A stretch of 64,000 nt of DNA from Chloroflexota bacterium (GTDB lineage: Bacteria > Chloroflexota > Anaerolineae > Promineifilales > Promineifilaceae), in NCBI GenBank assembly GCA_014584575.1, contig JACTMP010000078.1, positions 112,279-176,278 on the forward strand. Reading direction: 5' to 3'. A model generated the notes under the pieces. That model made no database searches and was not told the DNA's origin. It was given only the letters and a program-made list of their open reading frames with translations. A program made the position numbers and the translations under genes. The first letter of the stretch is position 1. Every line of letters begins with the position of its first letter. Positions 32,574 through 43,327 of this stretch are shown here, piece by piece.

Positions 32574-35500
32574 ATGTACCGCAAAAAACAACTGCACTCA
32601 TTCGTTTCCTTGATCGTCAGCATCTCCTTGCTGCTCCAATTCATCGCTCCGGCCATGACCCCCCTTCGCGCCGCCCCGCAAAAAGACGCGATCATCACCT
32701 CCTCACCTGCTCACCCCCTCACCCCGGCGTCATCGCCGCCATCACCTGCTCACCCCCTCTCCGTCAGCCGCGTCCAATCCGCCTATACCGCCGGCAGCAC
32801 CATCGTCATCAGCTACACCGTCAGCAACCACCTGCCGCCTACCTTGCAGCCAGACATCCCGGAGACGACGCCCCTCACCGACACCGTGGAACTGCTGGCC
32901 GCCTACGACCTCAGCGATGACATGAACACCCTGGCCGACCTGGAATTACAGGTGACGCTGACCAATGGTACGCTCGTAGATGCTAACGGCGGCACGGTCA
33001 ACGGCAGCACCATCACCTGGCAACTGCCCGACCTGCTGCCTCAGGCCAGCCACCTGGTCACCGTGACCATTGCCACCCCCTCCACCGCGCCAAATTTTGT
33101 GGAACTGGACAATGGCGCGACGGCCACTGGCACAGTGTGGGGGGAAGAAGTATCGGCAGGCGCACGGCCGTCCACCATCATCCCCACCTCCGTCAGCGCC
33201 AGCTTCACCCAGCCGACCCTGGACGCCGACAGCCACGACAGCGATATGCTCTGGGCGACGGCCGTGTACACCCAAGACCCCCTCGCCGCCTTCTACCAGG
33301 TACGCGACTTCGCCTACGACCCCTACAAAGGTTCGCTGCGCGGCACACGCGGCACATTGTGGGGTGAAGCGGGCAACAGCCTGGATCAATCCAGCCTGCT
33401 CATCGCCATGCTGCGCAGTGCGGGTGTGCCCGCCCGCTACCGGCACGGCAGCCTCAGCACCGCCAATGCCCAACTGCTTATCGCCAGCATGTTCTCCGCT
33501 ACACAAGGGTTAGCCGGTTCCCAACCCGCCGACGAACCCACCGCCGACCCCTTGAACGATCCTGCCTTGCTGGCCATCGTGCAAGACCACTGGTGGGTGG
33601 AAGCGTACCTGCCCGGCAGCGGCTGGACCAACCTCGACCCCTCCTTCCCCGCCGCCCAACCTGGCGACATCTTCGCCACCCCTGGCAGCAATGACCGCAT
33701 CGCCGCCATTCCGGACAGCCTGCGTCACAAAGTCGCCTTTAGCCTGGAAGTGGAGCAGTACCACACCTTCCCCATTGGCGGCGCGAACCTGACTACCTTT
33801 GTCCCGCTCACCGCCACCTACAGCACCGCCCAACTGGCCAGCAAAGCGCTCATCCTCGGCCATCTGGTGGACTCAAATGTGCCCGGCGGCATGGTCTTTG
33901 GCACCGTGCAGCACACCTACACCCCCTATTTGGGCGTGAACGGCGCTGACCTGGTGACAACCGGCGAACCGTTCACCGACCTGCTCACCAACTTCCCGCT
34001 GGCCACCACCTTCACCACCGCCGAATGGTTGACCTTCACCCTCACCGACCCCGACGGCAACAGCCAGACCTTTACCCGCCCCGTCAAAGATTTGATCGGC
34101 CCCGGCACGCGCCTGCTCGGTGGCAATTTGAACCTTTCACCGTCTGACGACAACGCCCCGTTCATCAGCTTTGCCGATTCGTTTTCGGCCGTCTTCCTGC
34201 CCAACCACCTGCGCAACAACGACTTTGCCCAGCGCCAGCAGACCAGCTTGCAGCAAAAGATGTTCACGCTGGCAACGGCCGTAGACGCCCTGCCCCGCGA
34301 AGACCTCACCGCCCCCGAAGTGCAAGACCAGGTGGGGGACACGGCCGTGCTCATCGAACAAACCCGCGCCCTCCTCTACGCCCTCTCCGGGCTGGAATTT
34401 GCCCGCCAGGCCGACCCGGCCGCGGACGATCTGCAAACAAACCTGGGCGTGAAGTTGTTCTACAACCAACCGCGCATCATCATCATGCAGGGCGTGAGCA
34501 TCCAGGACGCGGCCACCCGCTCCGTAGATTTGCGCAATACCAACGCCGCTGTGATTGTTGCTCCGGGACGGCCGTTAGCCGCCGCTCGCACCGCCCAATG
34601 GGTTAAAGCCGTAGCCGAATCCTACTTTGAAGGGGACGCGCTACGTCATCCGCTCGGCGAAACCCCCATCACCACCGCCCGCATCTTCGACGAAGCCCAG
34701 GCGCAGGGCATCGGCTTTGTCTACATCAAACCCAATCAACTCGATTTGCTCGATCTGTACCTGCCCGACCCCAACAGCTACGGCTACGCCGCCGCCGCCC
34801 TCATTGCGGGCAAGGAAGTGCTCATTCCGCAAGCGCCCGTCCTCATTGACGGTGAACCGCGCCTGGGCTGGTGGGAGATTGATCCGGTGACGGGCACGGC
34901 CGTCAGTGTCCTTGACGACGGCACACACGGCGCACTTATCGAATATGCCAGCCTGATCTCTGAGATCGCCATGGAAGTGTGGAGCGCCTGGGACGACTTT
35001 GGCGAATCTGTCCACCAGTTATGGTTCGACTGCATCGTGGACAACGTGGTGCCCGCCCTGCAAGGCAACCCCGGCGGCGGCTCCGGCGCGGCCTGCCTGG
35101 ATGATTGGGAGCCACCCGGTGGCCCCCTGGTTGCCCCCTTGCGTGGTGGTTCCACCACCCCCTGGTTTTATTTGCCCGCTCCGTTCTGCCCCATTGACAA
35201 CTGTGGTATTGAACAATACCTGATCACCGGGTATGAGCACGCCGCCATTCCACTGCCACAGATGCCCTTTGGCTATCTGGCCGACCGGATAACGCCAACG
35301 GAGTACGCCGGACAGGTCATTCCCGTCAGCGGCAGCGGCGGCCCGCCCGCCTTTACGTTGTCCGCTTCCGGCGCAGGCACGGCCGTACCGCTCTCCGTCT
35401 ATTCGTTGGACATCAACGCCCAGGCCAATTTCAATGGGCAGTTGGATGTGTGGACGTATGCGCCCGCTGGCTGGAGCGTGGGCTTCACCGATACCGATCA

Positions 35501-38500
35501 GGTGCAGATTGTCGCTCCGGCGGGCACGGCCGTTGGCGATTACACCCTCACCATCGTCGGCCAATCCCGCCAAAATCGCACCCTGATTGAGACCATCGAA
35601 CACACCATCACCGTGCTCACGCAGCAGTCCCTTGACCTGAGCTACCAGGTGGAAGAAAACATCACCATCCCCGTAGTGCCCGGCAGCACGGCCGTGTCCA
35701 ATGAAACGAACGACGGCGAAGCTGAAATCCCCGCTTCCGCCTTCCGCCTGCGCCTGCACAACCAGAGCAGCGTCACCAAAACGTTCACATTGAACGTGAC
35801 CGGCGCACCGGCGGGTTGGATTGTGCTCAACGGATTGGAACAAACATCCGCTGTTGTCTCCTTGCCCCCCTTCCAACGCACCCACGTGGGCCTGTACGTT
35901 GCCCCACCCACACGGCCGTCGCCCGGAACCAGCTTCACCCTCAACGTCACCGCCAGCGATGGCGGCAGCCTGAACGACAGCGTGACCATTCCCTGGACAA
36001 TGCCCGGTCAGGCGCACAACCATTTGCTCATCAGCCCGCCCGTCCTCTACATGACGGCCAACAGCAGCCAGCCGATAGAATTGAGCATGACCAACGTCGG
36101 CAACGCCTCCGGCAGCTTCCCCATCACCCCCACCGTGCCCGTCCCCGGCTGGACAATCACCAATCTGCAATCTCCAATCTCTCTGGCTGTAGACGAAACG
36201 GATCAACAACCCCTCACTTTGAACGTCACCACCGCCGAAGTCGGCCGCCGCTACCCGCTCTGGTTCGCCTCCACCGCGCCGGGCAGTTATACCCAGTATG
36301 CCCAGGCGCAGGTGCAAATCGTCAGCCCACTCACCGGGCCGGTGTATGAAGCGGCCGATAGCTGCAATCTGGGCAGCGAAGCCCTTTCCGGCGCATTGCA
36401 ATCATTGGCGCTGGCAATGAGTATATTGGAAGCCTCCTGCGCCGATGGTAGTTGCGATCTGGCGCAGCGGGACACGGCCGTCGCCGCCGGGCAGAGCGTG
36501 GTCAGTTATGCCCGCGCCACCAGCACGCAGCTTACCGCCGACGATGCCATCGAAACGGCCGTGACAACCCTCGCCACCCACACTACCGCCGCCGACATCC
36601 TGGCCGACCTGGGCAGCATCAGCACGGCCGTCGCCGATCTCAGCGATGAACTGTGCGCCATCGAAGCGTACTTGCCCGACGCCCGCTTCACTCCTTACCT
36701 GGACGCCATCCTGCTGGGCGACACGGCCACGCTTACCCTCACCGTGCAAAACCTGGGCAATCTGGCCGCCACCTACGCCGTCACCGTCACCACCCCCAGC
36801 GGCGACCAGACCTTCAGCCCCAGTCTTGATCCTGGCGACACGGCCGTCCTGCCCATCAACACCACCCCCGCCAGTCTAGGCAGTTATGACCTGACGGCCG
36901 TCGTCGTCGCCGAGGATTCCATCCTCGCCGCCGACACGGCCGTTGCCCGCCTCAACGTGGTAGACAAATTTGTGCAGGTCACGGCCGTGACTGCCGATCC
37001 CCCCTTCGTCGAAACGGGTACCAGCAGCACCGACCTCAGTGTCACTGTCGCCAACGTCGCCGGCATCCGCCAGGCCCTCACCGCCCACACCGAAATCCTG
37101 GCTCCCGATGGCACTGTGCAATGGAGCGACGACATCCCCGTCACCCTGCTCATCGGCAACCCCCGCGCCTACGATTTGGCCACCATCAACACCTCTGGCT
37201 GGACGGCCGGCGTCTACACCCTCACCGTTGACCTGGCCATATCTGATGGTTCTGGCATTGGCTACCTGGGCGTTGGGCAAGGCTTAGGCGTTTCCCACAG
37301 CGTCAGCCCGCTCATCGTGCCCACCGGCGACGTCACCGTCACCACCACTATCACCACCGAACTGCTCGGCGAAACGATCCTGCCGCCGACTTCGACGCAG
37401 ACGTTGGTTGATTGGCCGGTACGGCCGTTGCTGAGTGAGCAGTTAACAGTGGATAGTGAACAGTTAGCAGTGAGCGGTGAGCAGTCGCTGCTGGGTGGGA
37501 GATTTGCGTCGGTGACCGTTGCCGAAACCGAACCGATTACCGATCACCGATTACCGATTACGGCCAACGAATCTCCCAATCTCCCAATCTCCCAATCTCC
37601 AATCTCCCAATCTCCAATCTCCAATCTCCAATCTCCTCTCACCACCTGGGCCATTACCCGCACCGAAAACAGCAGCACGGCGATCACCTACACCGGTACC
37701 TGGACAAGCTTCAACGATGCCATCCCCAGCGGCGGTAGCTATCACCGCTCCGCCACCGCCGGGCACACCGCCAGCCTCAACTTTAGCGGCACGTGGGTCG
37801 CGGTTGGCTTCTACACCTCCGGCCAAAGCGGTCATGCCGAAATTCTGATAGATGGCGTCAGCCAGGGTACGGTAGACCTCTATAGCCGCTACGCCGACGT
37901 GAAGCGGGTCACATTTGCTAACTTGACCAACACCGCCCACACCATCACCGTCAGCGTCACCGGCGCCCAAAACCCATACAGTACCGGCGCCCGCGTCAGC
38001 CTGGATTACTTCGACACCTGGGACGGCACCGACATGCCCGATGGCGCATACGAACAAGACCACGTGCGCGTCTGGCGCAGCAGCAATTGGACCAACCAGA
38101 ACGACCCCAACGCCAGCGGCGGCAGCTATTACCGCAACGGCCAGACCGCCTGGTTCCCCTTCACCGGCGACTCCATCACCTTCCAGGCCATGACCCACGG
38201 TAGTGCAGAAAAAATGGCGATCTACCTGGATGATGAGTTCCAGCGTTATCTTGACCTGGTAGACTTCACCATTCATACCCAAACCCTCACCTTTGACGGA
38301 TTGGCCGCCGGGCCGCACGTTCTCACTGTGCGTGCCTTCCGTGGGCAGGCCACGATGGATCTGTTCACCGTGCCCGCCAGCGAACCACCTACGCCGCCGC
38401 CCACCATCGGCAGCTTCCACCGTTACGAAGAAAACGCCGCCGGTATCCTGTACAACGGTGTTCCATTCCCGCAAACGGCCAATACGTGGAGCAGCGAATT

Positions 38501-41500
38501 CAACGATGTTGTCAGCGACCGTTACATGTATTCTTCCGGCAATCCGGGTGATACCATTAGTTTCACCTTCAATGGCGTCAGCGTCGGCGTTGGGCTTTAC
38601 GGCGCAATCCAGAGCGGTTACGCCGAAATCTTCATAGACGGCGTCAACCAGGGCATCATAGACGCCTACCGCCGCGACCCCACCACCGTTTCCGTTTACT
38701 ACCACAACCTGGCCCCCGGCAGCCATACCCTGACCATCAACGTCTTGGGGCAGAAAAACCCGTTTGCCAACAACGACCTGGTGCAACTGGATTACATTGA
38801 CGTGTGGGACGGTACAGCTTTGCCCGATGGCACGTTTGAAGAATTGGATGAGCGCGTCCAGCGCAGCTACCGCTGGGCGCTCAACAGCAGCCCGCAGGCC
38901 AGCGGCGGCCAATATCTGCAAGACGCCATCACCGGCTCCGCCAACGCCTGGTTCCCCTTTACGGGTGACTCTATTACCTTCCGCGCCATCGCCAACAACC
39001 AGGGCAGCCAATGGACAAAGGTGCTGCTAGACGGCCAGCCGCTCGCCGAAATTAACCTGTACAACGATACCGTTGTCAGCCGCACTTACTCCTTCAACAA
39101 TCTCGGCCCCGGCCTGCACGTCCTGCAACTGGAGCGGTATTATGGCGAATTGACCGTAGACGCCTTCACCACACCGGGCAGCCCGCCCTTTTACCAAACC
39201 CCCGTTTACACCGGCGTTGTCCGCTACGAACAGGATGATCCCGCGCTGGTCTACAACGGCGTGGCCGCCTATAACCAACGGCCGTCAAGCTGGAGCGAGG
39301 AGTATCAATGGGATTCCAGCAACGGCTATTCCGTCCTTTCCACTACCGCCAATGACAGTGTGAGTTTGACCTTTTACGGCCGTTGGGCCAACGTCGGCTT
39401 CTTCACCAACCAATACGGCGGCCAGGCGGAAATCTTCGTGGATGGTATCAGCTACGGCACCGTCGGCACCTACAGCGCCGATTCGGGCGTCACCAGTTTC
39501 CCCGTCACCGGCCTGCTCACCGGCACCCACACCATCAGCGTCACCGTCCTGGGCATTCCCAACCCACCCAGCCCGCAGCACCGCATTTACCTGGATTACA
39601 TTGACGTGTGGGACGGCCAGCCCATGCCCGACGAGATTGTTAATGCCAGCCAGGTGGAGCATAACGGCCGTGTTCACATCAGCGACCTGCTCAACACCGT
39701 CAGCCACCCCAACGGTATCAACGGCGACTATGTGGTCAACGGCGCGGGCAACTACCCCGGCAATGTCTGGTACGCCTTCACCGGCGACAGCTTCACCTTC
39801 TACGGCTTCAGCGCCAGCGTTGGTACTAACCTGGTAGACCTGTATGTAGACGGCCAATTTGTGCAAACCATTGACCAGATATACCCCTTCTCCCAGCAGC
39901 CCATCGCCCATCACTTCAGCGGCTTTGGCGAGGGCGCGCATGTGGCCCACATCAACAATAACATCGGCATCCGCGTGGACGCCTTCGCCAGCGACCAGCC
40001 GCCCATCCCCTACCGGCCCCTCGCCGAATGGTGGGAAAGCGACCGCACCGGCGGCGCGTCCTGGTGGGGCGGTGTGCATTCCGCCCTGGCTACCGGCGAC
40101 CTGGACGGCGATGGCAGCGTGGAAATCGCCCTCACCGCCAGCCACCTGGGGCCAAACGGCGAACTATTCGTGCTGCGCGGTGATGGGCAAGACGCGGGCG
40201 GCGGCGATCCCATCATCTGGAGCGTGGCCTACAACATCTTCAACGGTTTTGAACACGTGGGCGGCGTGGCTATCGCCGACCTGGATGGGCAGCCCGGCGC
40301 GGAAATTGTCACCGCCAACCACATTGGCGTCTACGCCTATCACCACGACGGCACGCCTTACTGGTCAACCAACGCCGTTGCCTCCAACCGCTTCTATGGC
40401 ACCCCGGCTGTCGGCAATCTGGACTTAGACCCGGAACCGGAAATTGTCATCAACCTGAATACCAACCTGGTCGTCTTTGAACACGATGGCACGATTGCCT
40501 GGCAAACGGCCGACACCAATAGCTGGGGTATTCCGGTTCTGGCCGACCTGACCGGCGACGGCCTGCTGGACATCCTGGTACACGACTATAACGATACGCT
40601 TACCCTGTATGATTACAACCTGGGTACGCCGCAAATCGTCTGGACGGCCGTGTTCACCAACCCCCTCCATGCTTACGGCGCGCCCGCCGTCGCCGACCTG
40701 GACAACGACGGCCTGCCCGAAGTGGTGATGGCCTCCGAAACCCTGCTCTTTGCCTTTAACGGTGCAGATGGCACGGTGCAGTGGACGGCTCCCCTCGATC
40801 CCGGCCGTACCGGCGGCGTCACCATCGCCGACATTGACGGCGATGGCGCTGTGGAGATCATCGCCTCCTCCCTTTTCAACGGCGGCACACTCTACGCCTT
40901 TGAAGCCGATGGTACGCTGAAATGGACAACACTCGCGCCAGATAGTTCCCCGCTTAACACCTCCGCCGCCGACCTGGACGGTGACGGCGCGGCAGAAATC
41001 TTGTGGAATGGGGACGGCATGGGCTTTACGATTTTCGACGGCCGTACCGGGAACATCCTCTTCAACGAACCGCTGGCCTACTCTGCCACCGGCACCGACG
41101 TGCCCGTCGCCGCCGACGTAGACGGTGACGGTTATGCCGAGGTCATTGTGCCTGCGTTTGGCGGCCTCCGCGTCTTTGGCTTTGACGGCGTCTGGGGGCC
41201 GGCACGGCCGTTGTGGCACCAGCTCAACTACAGCATCACCAACATCGAAGACGACCTGACCGTACCCTTCACGGAATCGCCCAGTTGGGAGACGCACAAC
41301 AGCTACCGCACCCAGACGGAACTCGTCCACCCATTGCCCAACTACAGCGTCAACCTGACGCATACGGCGGCCATCACCGGCGTGACCGTGCTGCCCGGCA
41401 GCTTCAACGTGCCACCCACCACAGCCGCCGACCCGACCTATGGTTGGGATTACAGCCAGAACTGGACCGCCCCCGCCGTCACCCGCACCTTCCAAAGTCT

Positions 41501-43238
41501 GGTGACCGGCCTGGAGGCTGGCGAAGTGCGCAAAGTGGCCGAGGGGACGCAGGTGGCCTACACGCTCTCCGGCGGCTCCAACTACCTGACGCTGCCGCCG
41601 CTCTACGTCACCGCTGCCCGGCTGGCCGCTTTAGAGCCACCGTTGCACACCAGACCGGCGGGTGGCACGGCCGTGTACGAACTCAGTCTCACCAATCTGG
41701 CGGCCACACCGGACAATTACGCCCTCACCGTCACCGGGCCGCTGGCCGATTGGACAGATGCGCCTGCCAGCGTCCCCGTCCCGGCCAACAGCACCATCAT
41801 TGTGCCGCTGACCGTGACCATTCCGGCAACGGCCGTGCCGGACACCCTGCCTCTGCTCGTGAATGTAGACAACGGCAGTGGCGCTGAAGACGTGGCCGCG
41901 GAACTGACCATCACCGACGGTGTGGATGTGGCCATCAACCCGGCCTATCAAACGGCGGCGGTGGGTGAGACGGCCGTCTACACCCTGACCATCTCCAACC
42001 TGGAAACGGCCGACCAGAATTACACCGTCACCCCGTCCGGGCTGGTTGATGTGACCCTGCCCGGCAGCTTCTTTGTCCCCGCCGGGCAATCAGCGGATTT
42101 CAGCTTTAGCGCCAGTGCGGATGCTGCCGGGCCACGGCCGTTCACCCTGCTCGTAACCGCCAATGCCAGCGGCGCAGCCGACAGCGCCGACGCCATCCTG
42201 GACATCACCGCCGCGCCCGCCGTAGACCTGGCCCTGGCCCCTGACCCGGCGCTGACCGGGCCGGGCAGCACGGCCGTACTTACCCTCACTGTGACCAACA
42301 GCGGCAGCCTGCAAGAGACGTTTGATCTGGACGTGACTGTGCCCGCTGGTTGGGACGTGGCATTACTAGATAACGGTCAGCCGGTGAGCAGCGTCACCCT
42401 GCCCCCCTACTTTATGAACAGCCGCCCACTGACGCTGCTGGTGACACCGCCGATTGGGGCGACGATGGGGGATTATGACGTGACGGCGACGGCCGTTGGT
42501 CAGAACTACCCGACCGCCACCGCCGACGTGACCGGCGTGGTGCAGGTGGGCAACCGGGGGGTGCAGATCAGTATCCTTTCCGGGCCGACGAGTGTGGATC
42601 CACGGGACACGGCCGTGTGGCAAGTGCAGGTGCGCAATACCGGCCTGGTGGCGGACACCTTTGACTTGCAGGTGGCGGGTGTACTGGCAACCGTGGCCAC
42701 ATTTGCCACAAACGCCGTCACGCTCAGCCCCGGCCAGGCGCAGAGTGTTGCTCTGACGGCCGATGACATGGAAACGTTGCTGCCGGGCACGGTAGACCTG
42801 GTGGTGGCCGCCCAATCCCAAACGGAAAGCGCCATCATCAGCCAGGACACGCGGCCGGTGACGCTGCTGCCGTATGAAGCGGTGTCCGTGGAACTGACGC
42901 CTACCAGCCAGACCGTGCCCAGCGGCACACTGACGGCCGCGTTCACGCTCATCGTCACCAACACGGGCAATGTGGTCACGACCTACAGTTTCCAGAGCAG
43001 CGTACCGGGGGCCAGCAGCCAGGTGGAACTGCCCGACCTGCCCCTGCCTGCGCACAGCACCGCCCACCTGCTGCTGACGGTGACGGCGACGGGTGGGGGG
43101 ACGTATGTGGTGACGGGCACGGCCGTGTCTGCCAACAACACCACTGCCAGCGACACCGCTACTCTCATCATCCCCGGTGGCCCACCGCCACCGCCAGATA
43201 ATCTGGTGCTCTACCTGCCCATCATCGTCAAGCCGTAA
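32574..43238 (+). CDS. Giant secreted multi-domain surface protein (3554 residues)
   Basis: Signal peptide (FVSLIVSISLLLQFIAPAM). Residues ~240-370 hold a transglutaminase-like domain: GNSLDQSSLLIAMLRSAGVP, then DHWWVEAYLPGSGWTNLDPS. His and Asp are kept, but the usual Cys position is Ser/absent, so it is probably non-catalytic. Beta-sandwich repeats follow. Three ~260-residue carbohydrate-binding-like units begin near residues 1690, 1950 and 2217 (EIFIDGVNQG, LDYIDVWDG). An FG-GAP/VCBS propeller with DLDGDG calcium loops covers ~2500-2875. Ig/CARDB-like repeats (TAVYTLTISN) run to ~3525, and the end is DNLVLYLPIIVKP. Likely an adhesin or sheath component. A terminator and attC-like sites follow. 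The coding sequence contains in-frame short-unit repeats at 37431-37640. Confidence 0.85.
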   Translation: MYRKKQLHSFVSLIVSISLLLQFIAPAMTPLRAAPQKDAIITSSPAHPLTPASSPPSPAHPLSVSRVQSAYTAGSTIVISYTVSNHLPPTLQPDIPETTPLTDTVELLAAYDLSDDMNTLADLELQVTLTNGTLVDANGGTVNGSTITWQLPDLLPQASHLVTVTIATPSTAPNFVELDNGATATGTVWGEEVSAGARPSTIIPTSVSASFTQPTLDADSHDSDMLWATAVYTQDPLAAFYQVRDFAYDPYKGSLRGTRGTLWGEAGNSLDQSSLLIAMLRSAGVPARYRHGSLSTANAQLLIASMFSATQGLAGSQPADEPTADPLNDPALLAIVQDHWWVEAYLPGSGWTNLDPSFPAAQPGDIFATPGSNDRIAAIPDSLRHKVAFSLEVEQYHTFPIGGANLTTFVPLTATYSTAQLASKALILGHLVDSNVPGGMVFGTVQHTYTPYLGVNGADLVTTGEPFTDLLTNFPLATTFTTAEWLTFTLTDPDGNSQTFTRPVKDLIGPGTRLLGGNLNLSPSDDNAPFISFADSFSAVFLPNHLRNNDFAQRQQTSLQQKMFTLATAVDALPREDLTAPEVQDQVGDTAVLIEQTRALLYALSGLEFARQADPAADDLQTNLGVKLFYNQPRIIIMQGVSIQDAATRSVDLRNTNAAVIVAPGRPLAAARTAQWVKAVAESYFEGDALRHPLGETPITTARIFDEAQAQGIGFVYIKPNQLDLLDLYLPDPNSYGYAAAALIAGKEVLIPQAPVLIDGEPRLGWWEIDPVTGTAVSVLDDGTHGALIEYASLISEIAMEVWSAWDDFGESVHQLWFDCIVDNVVPALQGNPGGGSGAACLDDWEPPGGPLVAPLRGGSTTPWFYLPAPFCPIDNCGIEQYLITGYEHAAIPLPQMPFGYLADRITPTEYAGQVIPVSGSGGPPAFTLSASGAGTAVPLSVYSLDINAQANFNGQLDVWTYAPAGWSVGFTDTDQVQIVAPAGTAVGDYTLTIVGQSRQNRTLIETIEHTITVLTQQSLDLSYQVEENITIPVVPGSTAVSNETNDGEAEIPASAFRLRLHNQSSVTKTFTLNVTGAPAGWIVLNGLEQTSAVVSLPPFQRTHVGLYVAPPTRPSPGTSFTLNVTASDGGSLNDSVTIPWTMPGQAHNHLLISPPVLYMTANSSQPIELSMTNVGNASGSFPITPTVPVPGWTITNLQSPISLAVDETDQQPLTLNVTTAEVGRRYPLWFASTAPGSYTQYAQAQVQIVSPLTGPVYEAADSCNLGSEALSGALQSLALAMSILEASCADGSCDLAQRDTAVAAGQSVVSYARATSTQLTADDAIETAVTTLATHTTAADILADLGSISTAVADLSDELCAIEAYLPDARFTPYLDAILLGDTATLTLTVQNLGNLAATYAVTVTTPSGDQTFSPSLDPGDTAVLPINTTPASLGSYDLTAVVVAEDSILAADTAVARLNVVDKFVQVTAVTADPPFVETGTSSTDLSVTVANVAGIRQALTAHTEILAPDGTVQWSDDIPVTLLIGNPRAYDLATINTSGWTAGVYTLTVDLAISDGSGIGYLGVGQGLGVSHSVSPLIVPTGDVTVTTTITTELLGETILPPTSTQTLVDWPVRPLLSEQLTVDSEQLAVSGEQSLLGGRFASVTVAETEPITDHRLPITANESPNLPISQSPISQSPISNLQSPLTTWAITRTENSSTAITYTGTWTSFNDAIPSGGSYHRSATAGHTASLNFSGTWVAVGFYTSGQSGHAEILIDGVSQGTVDLYSRYADVKRVTFANLTNTAHTITVSVTGAQNPYSTGARVSLDYFDTWDGTDMPDGAYEQDHVRVWRSSNWTNQNDPNASGGSYYRNGQTAWFPFTGDSITFQAMTHGSAEKMAIYLDDEFQRYLDLVDFTIHTQTLTFDGLAAGPHVLTVRAFRGQATMDLFTVPASEPPTPPPTIGSFHRYEENAAGILYNGVPFPQTANTWSSEFNDVVSDRYMYSSGNPGDTISFTFNGVSVGVGLYGAIQSGYAEIFIDGVNQGIIDAYRRDPTTVSVYYHNLAPGSHTLTINVLGQKNPFANNDLVQLDYIDVWDGTALPDGTFEELDERVQRSYRWALNSSPQASGGQYLQDAITGSANAWFPFTGDSITFRAIANNQGSQWTKVLLDGQPLAEINLYNDTVVSRTYSFNNLGPGLHVLQLERYYGELTVDAFTTPGSPPFYQTPVYTGVVRYEQDDPALVYNGVAAYNQRPSSWSEEYQWDSSNGYSVLSTTANDSVSLTFYGRWANVGFFTNQYGGQAEIFVDGISYGTVGTYSADSGVTSFPVTGLLTGTHTISVTVLGIPNPPSPQHRIYLDYIDVWDGQPMPDEIVNASQVEHNGRVHISDLLNTVSHPNGINGDYVVNGAGNYPGNVWYAFTGDSFTFYGFSASVGTNLVDLYVDGQFVQTIDQIYPFSQQPIAHHFSGFGEGAHVAHINNNIGIRVDAFASDQPPIPYRPLAEWWESDRTGGASWWGGVHSALATGDLDGDGSVEIALTASHLGPNGELFVLRGDGQDAGGGDPIIWSVAYNIFNGFEHVGGVAIADLDGQPGAEIVTANHIGVYAYHHDGTPYWSTNAVASNRFYGTPAVGNLDLDPEPEIVINLNTNLVVFEHDGTIAWQTADTNSWGIPVLADLTGDGLLDILVHDYNDTLTLYDYNLGTPQIVWTAVFTNPLHAYGAPAVADLDNDGLPEVVMASETLLFAFNGADGTVQWTAPLDPGRTGGVTIADIDGDGAVEIIASSLFNGGTLYAFEADGTLKWTTLAPDSSPLNTSAADLDGDGAAEILWNGDGMGFTIFDGRTGNILFNEPLAYSATGTDVPVAADVDGDGYAEVIVPAFGGLRVFGFDGVWGPARPLWHQLNYSITNIEDDLTVPFTESPSWETHNSYRTQTELVHPLPNYSVNLTHTAAITGVTVLPGSFNVPPTTAADPTYGWDYSQNWTAPAVTRTFQSLVTGLEAGEVRKVAEGTQVAYTLSGGSNYLTLPPLYVTAARLAALEPPLHTRPAGGTAVYELSLTNLAATPDNYALTVTGPLADWTDAPASVPVPANSTIIVPLTVTIPATAVPDTLPLLVNVDNGSGAEDVAAELTITDGVDVAINPAYQTAAVGETAVYTLTISNLETADQNYTVTPSGLVDVTLPGSFFVPAGQSADFSFSASADAAGPRPFTLLVTANASGAADSADAILDITAAPAVDLALAPDPALTGPGSTAVLTLTVTNSGSLQETFDLDVTVPAGWDVALLDNGQPVSSVTLPPYFMNSRPLTLLVTPPIGATMGDYDVTATAVGQNYPTATADVTGVVQVGNRGVQISILSGPTSVDPRDTAVWQVQVRNTGLVADTFDLQVAGVLATVATFATNAVTLSPGQAQSVALTADDMETLLPGTVDLVVAAQSQTESAIISQDTRPVTLLPYEAVSVELTPTSQTVPSGTLTAAFTLIVTNTGNVVTTYSFQSSVPGASSQVELPDLPLPAHSTAHLLLTVTATGGGTYVVTGTAVSANNTTASDTATLIIPGGPPPPPDNLVLYLPIIVKP
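37431..37640. repeat. Intergenic-type short-unit repeats embedded in the giant gene
   Basis: GTGAGCAGTTAACAGTGG-like units, then CCGATTACCGATCACCGATT, then about eight AATCTCC/AATCTCCC units, all in frame. They encode low-complexity EPITDHRLPIT and SQSPISQSPISNLQSP. The same units form hairpins between genes elsewhere in the window. Confidence 0.75.
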
Positions 43239-43316
43239 AACAAAAAGACCCGAAGGGTTTCCAAAACCCTTCGGGTCTTTTGTGTTGTGATGAAGAGGGG
43301 GAGGGGGTACGGCCGC
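43119..43316 (+). repeat. 3'-end module of the giant gene, copy A (parent)
   Basis: From the octamer ACGGCCGT at 43119 through the last 40 codons, stop, terminator and the G-rich GAGGGGGAGGGGGTACGGCC tail. Copies B (44349-44542) and C (48036-48238) repeat this unit with small changes. Copies B and C lack everything upstream of the octamer. Confidence 0.8.
43242..43281 (+). terminator. Terminator of the giant gene
   Basis: AAAAAGACCCGAAGGGTTT, loop CC, AAAACCCTTCGGGTCTTTT: a long near-perfect stem with A/T flanks. Repeated after copies B and C. Confidence 0.9.
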
Positions 43317-43327
43317 GAACCATCAAT

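Noticed and set aside
35019..36401. Long minus-strand open frames antisense to the giant gene
   Set aside because: They are byproducts of GC-rich third positions on the coding strand and have no domain or start signals.
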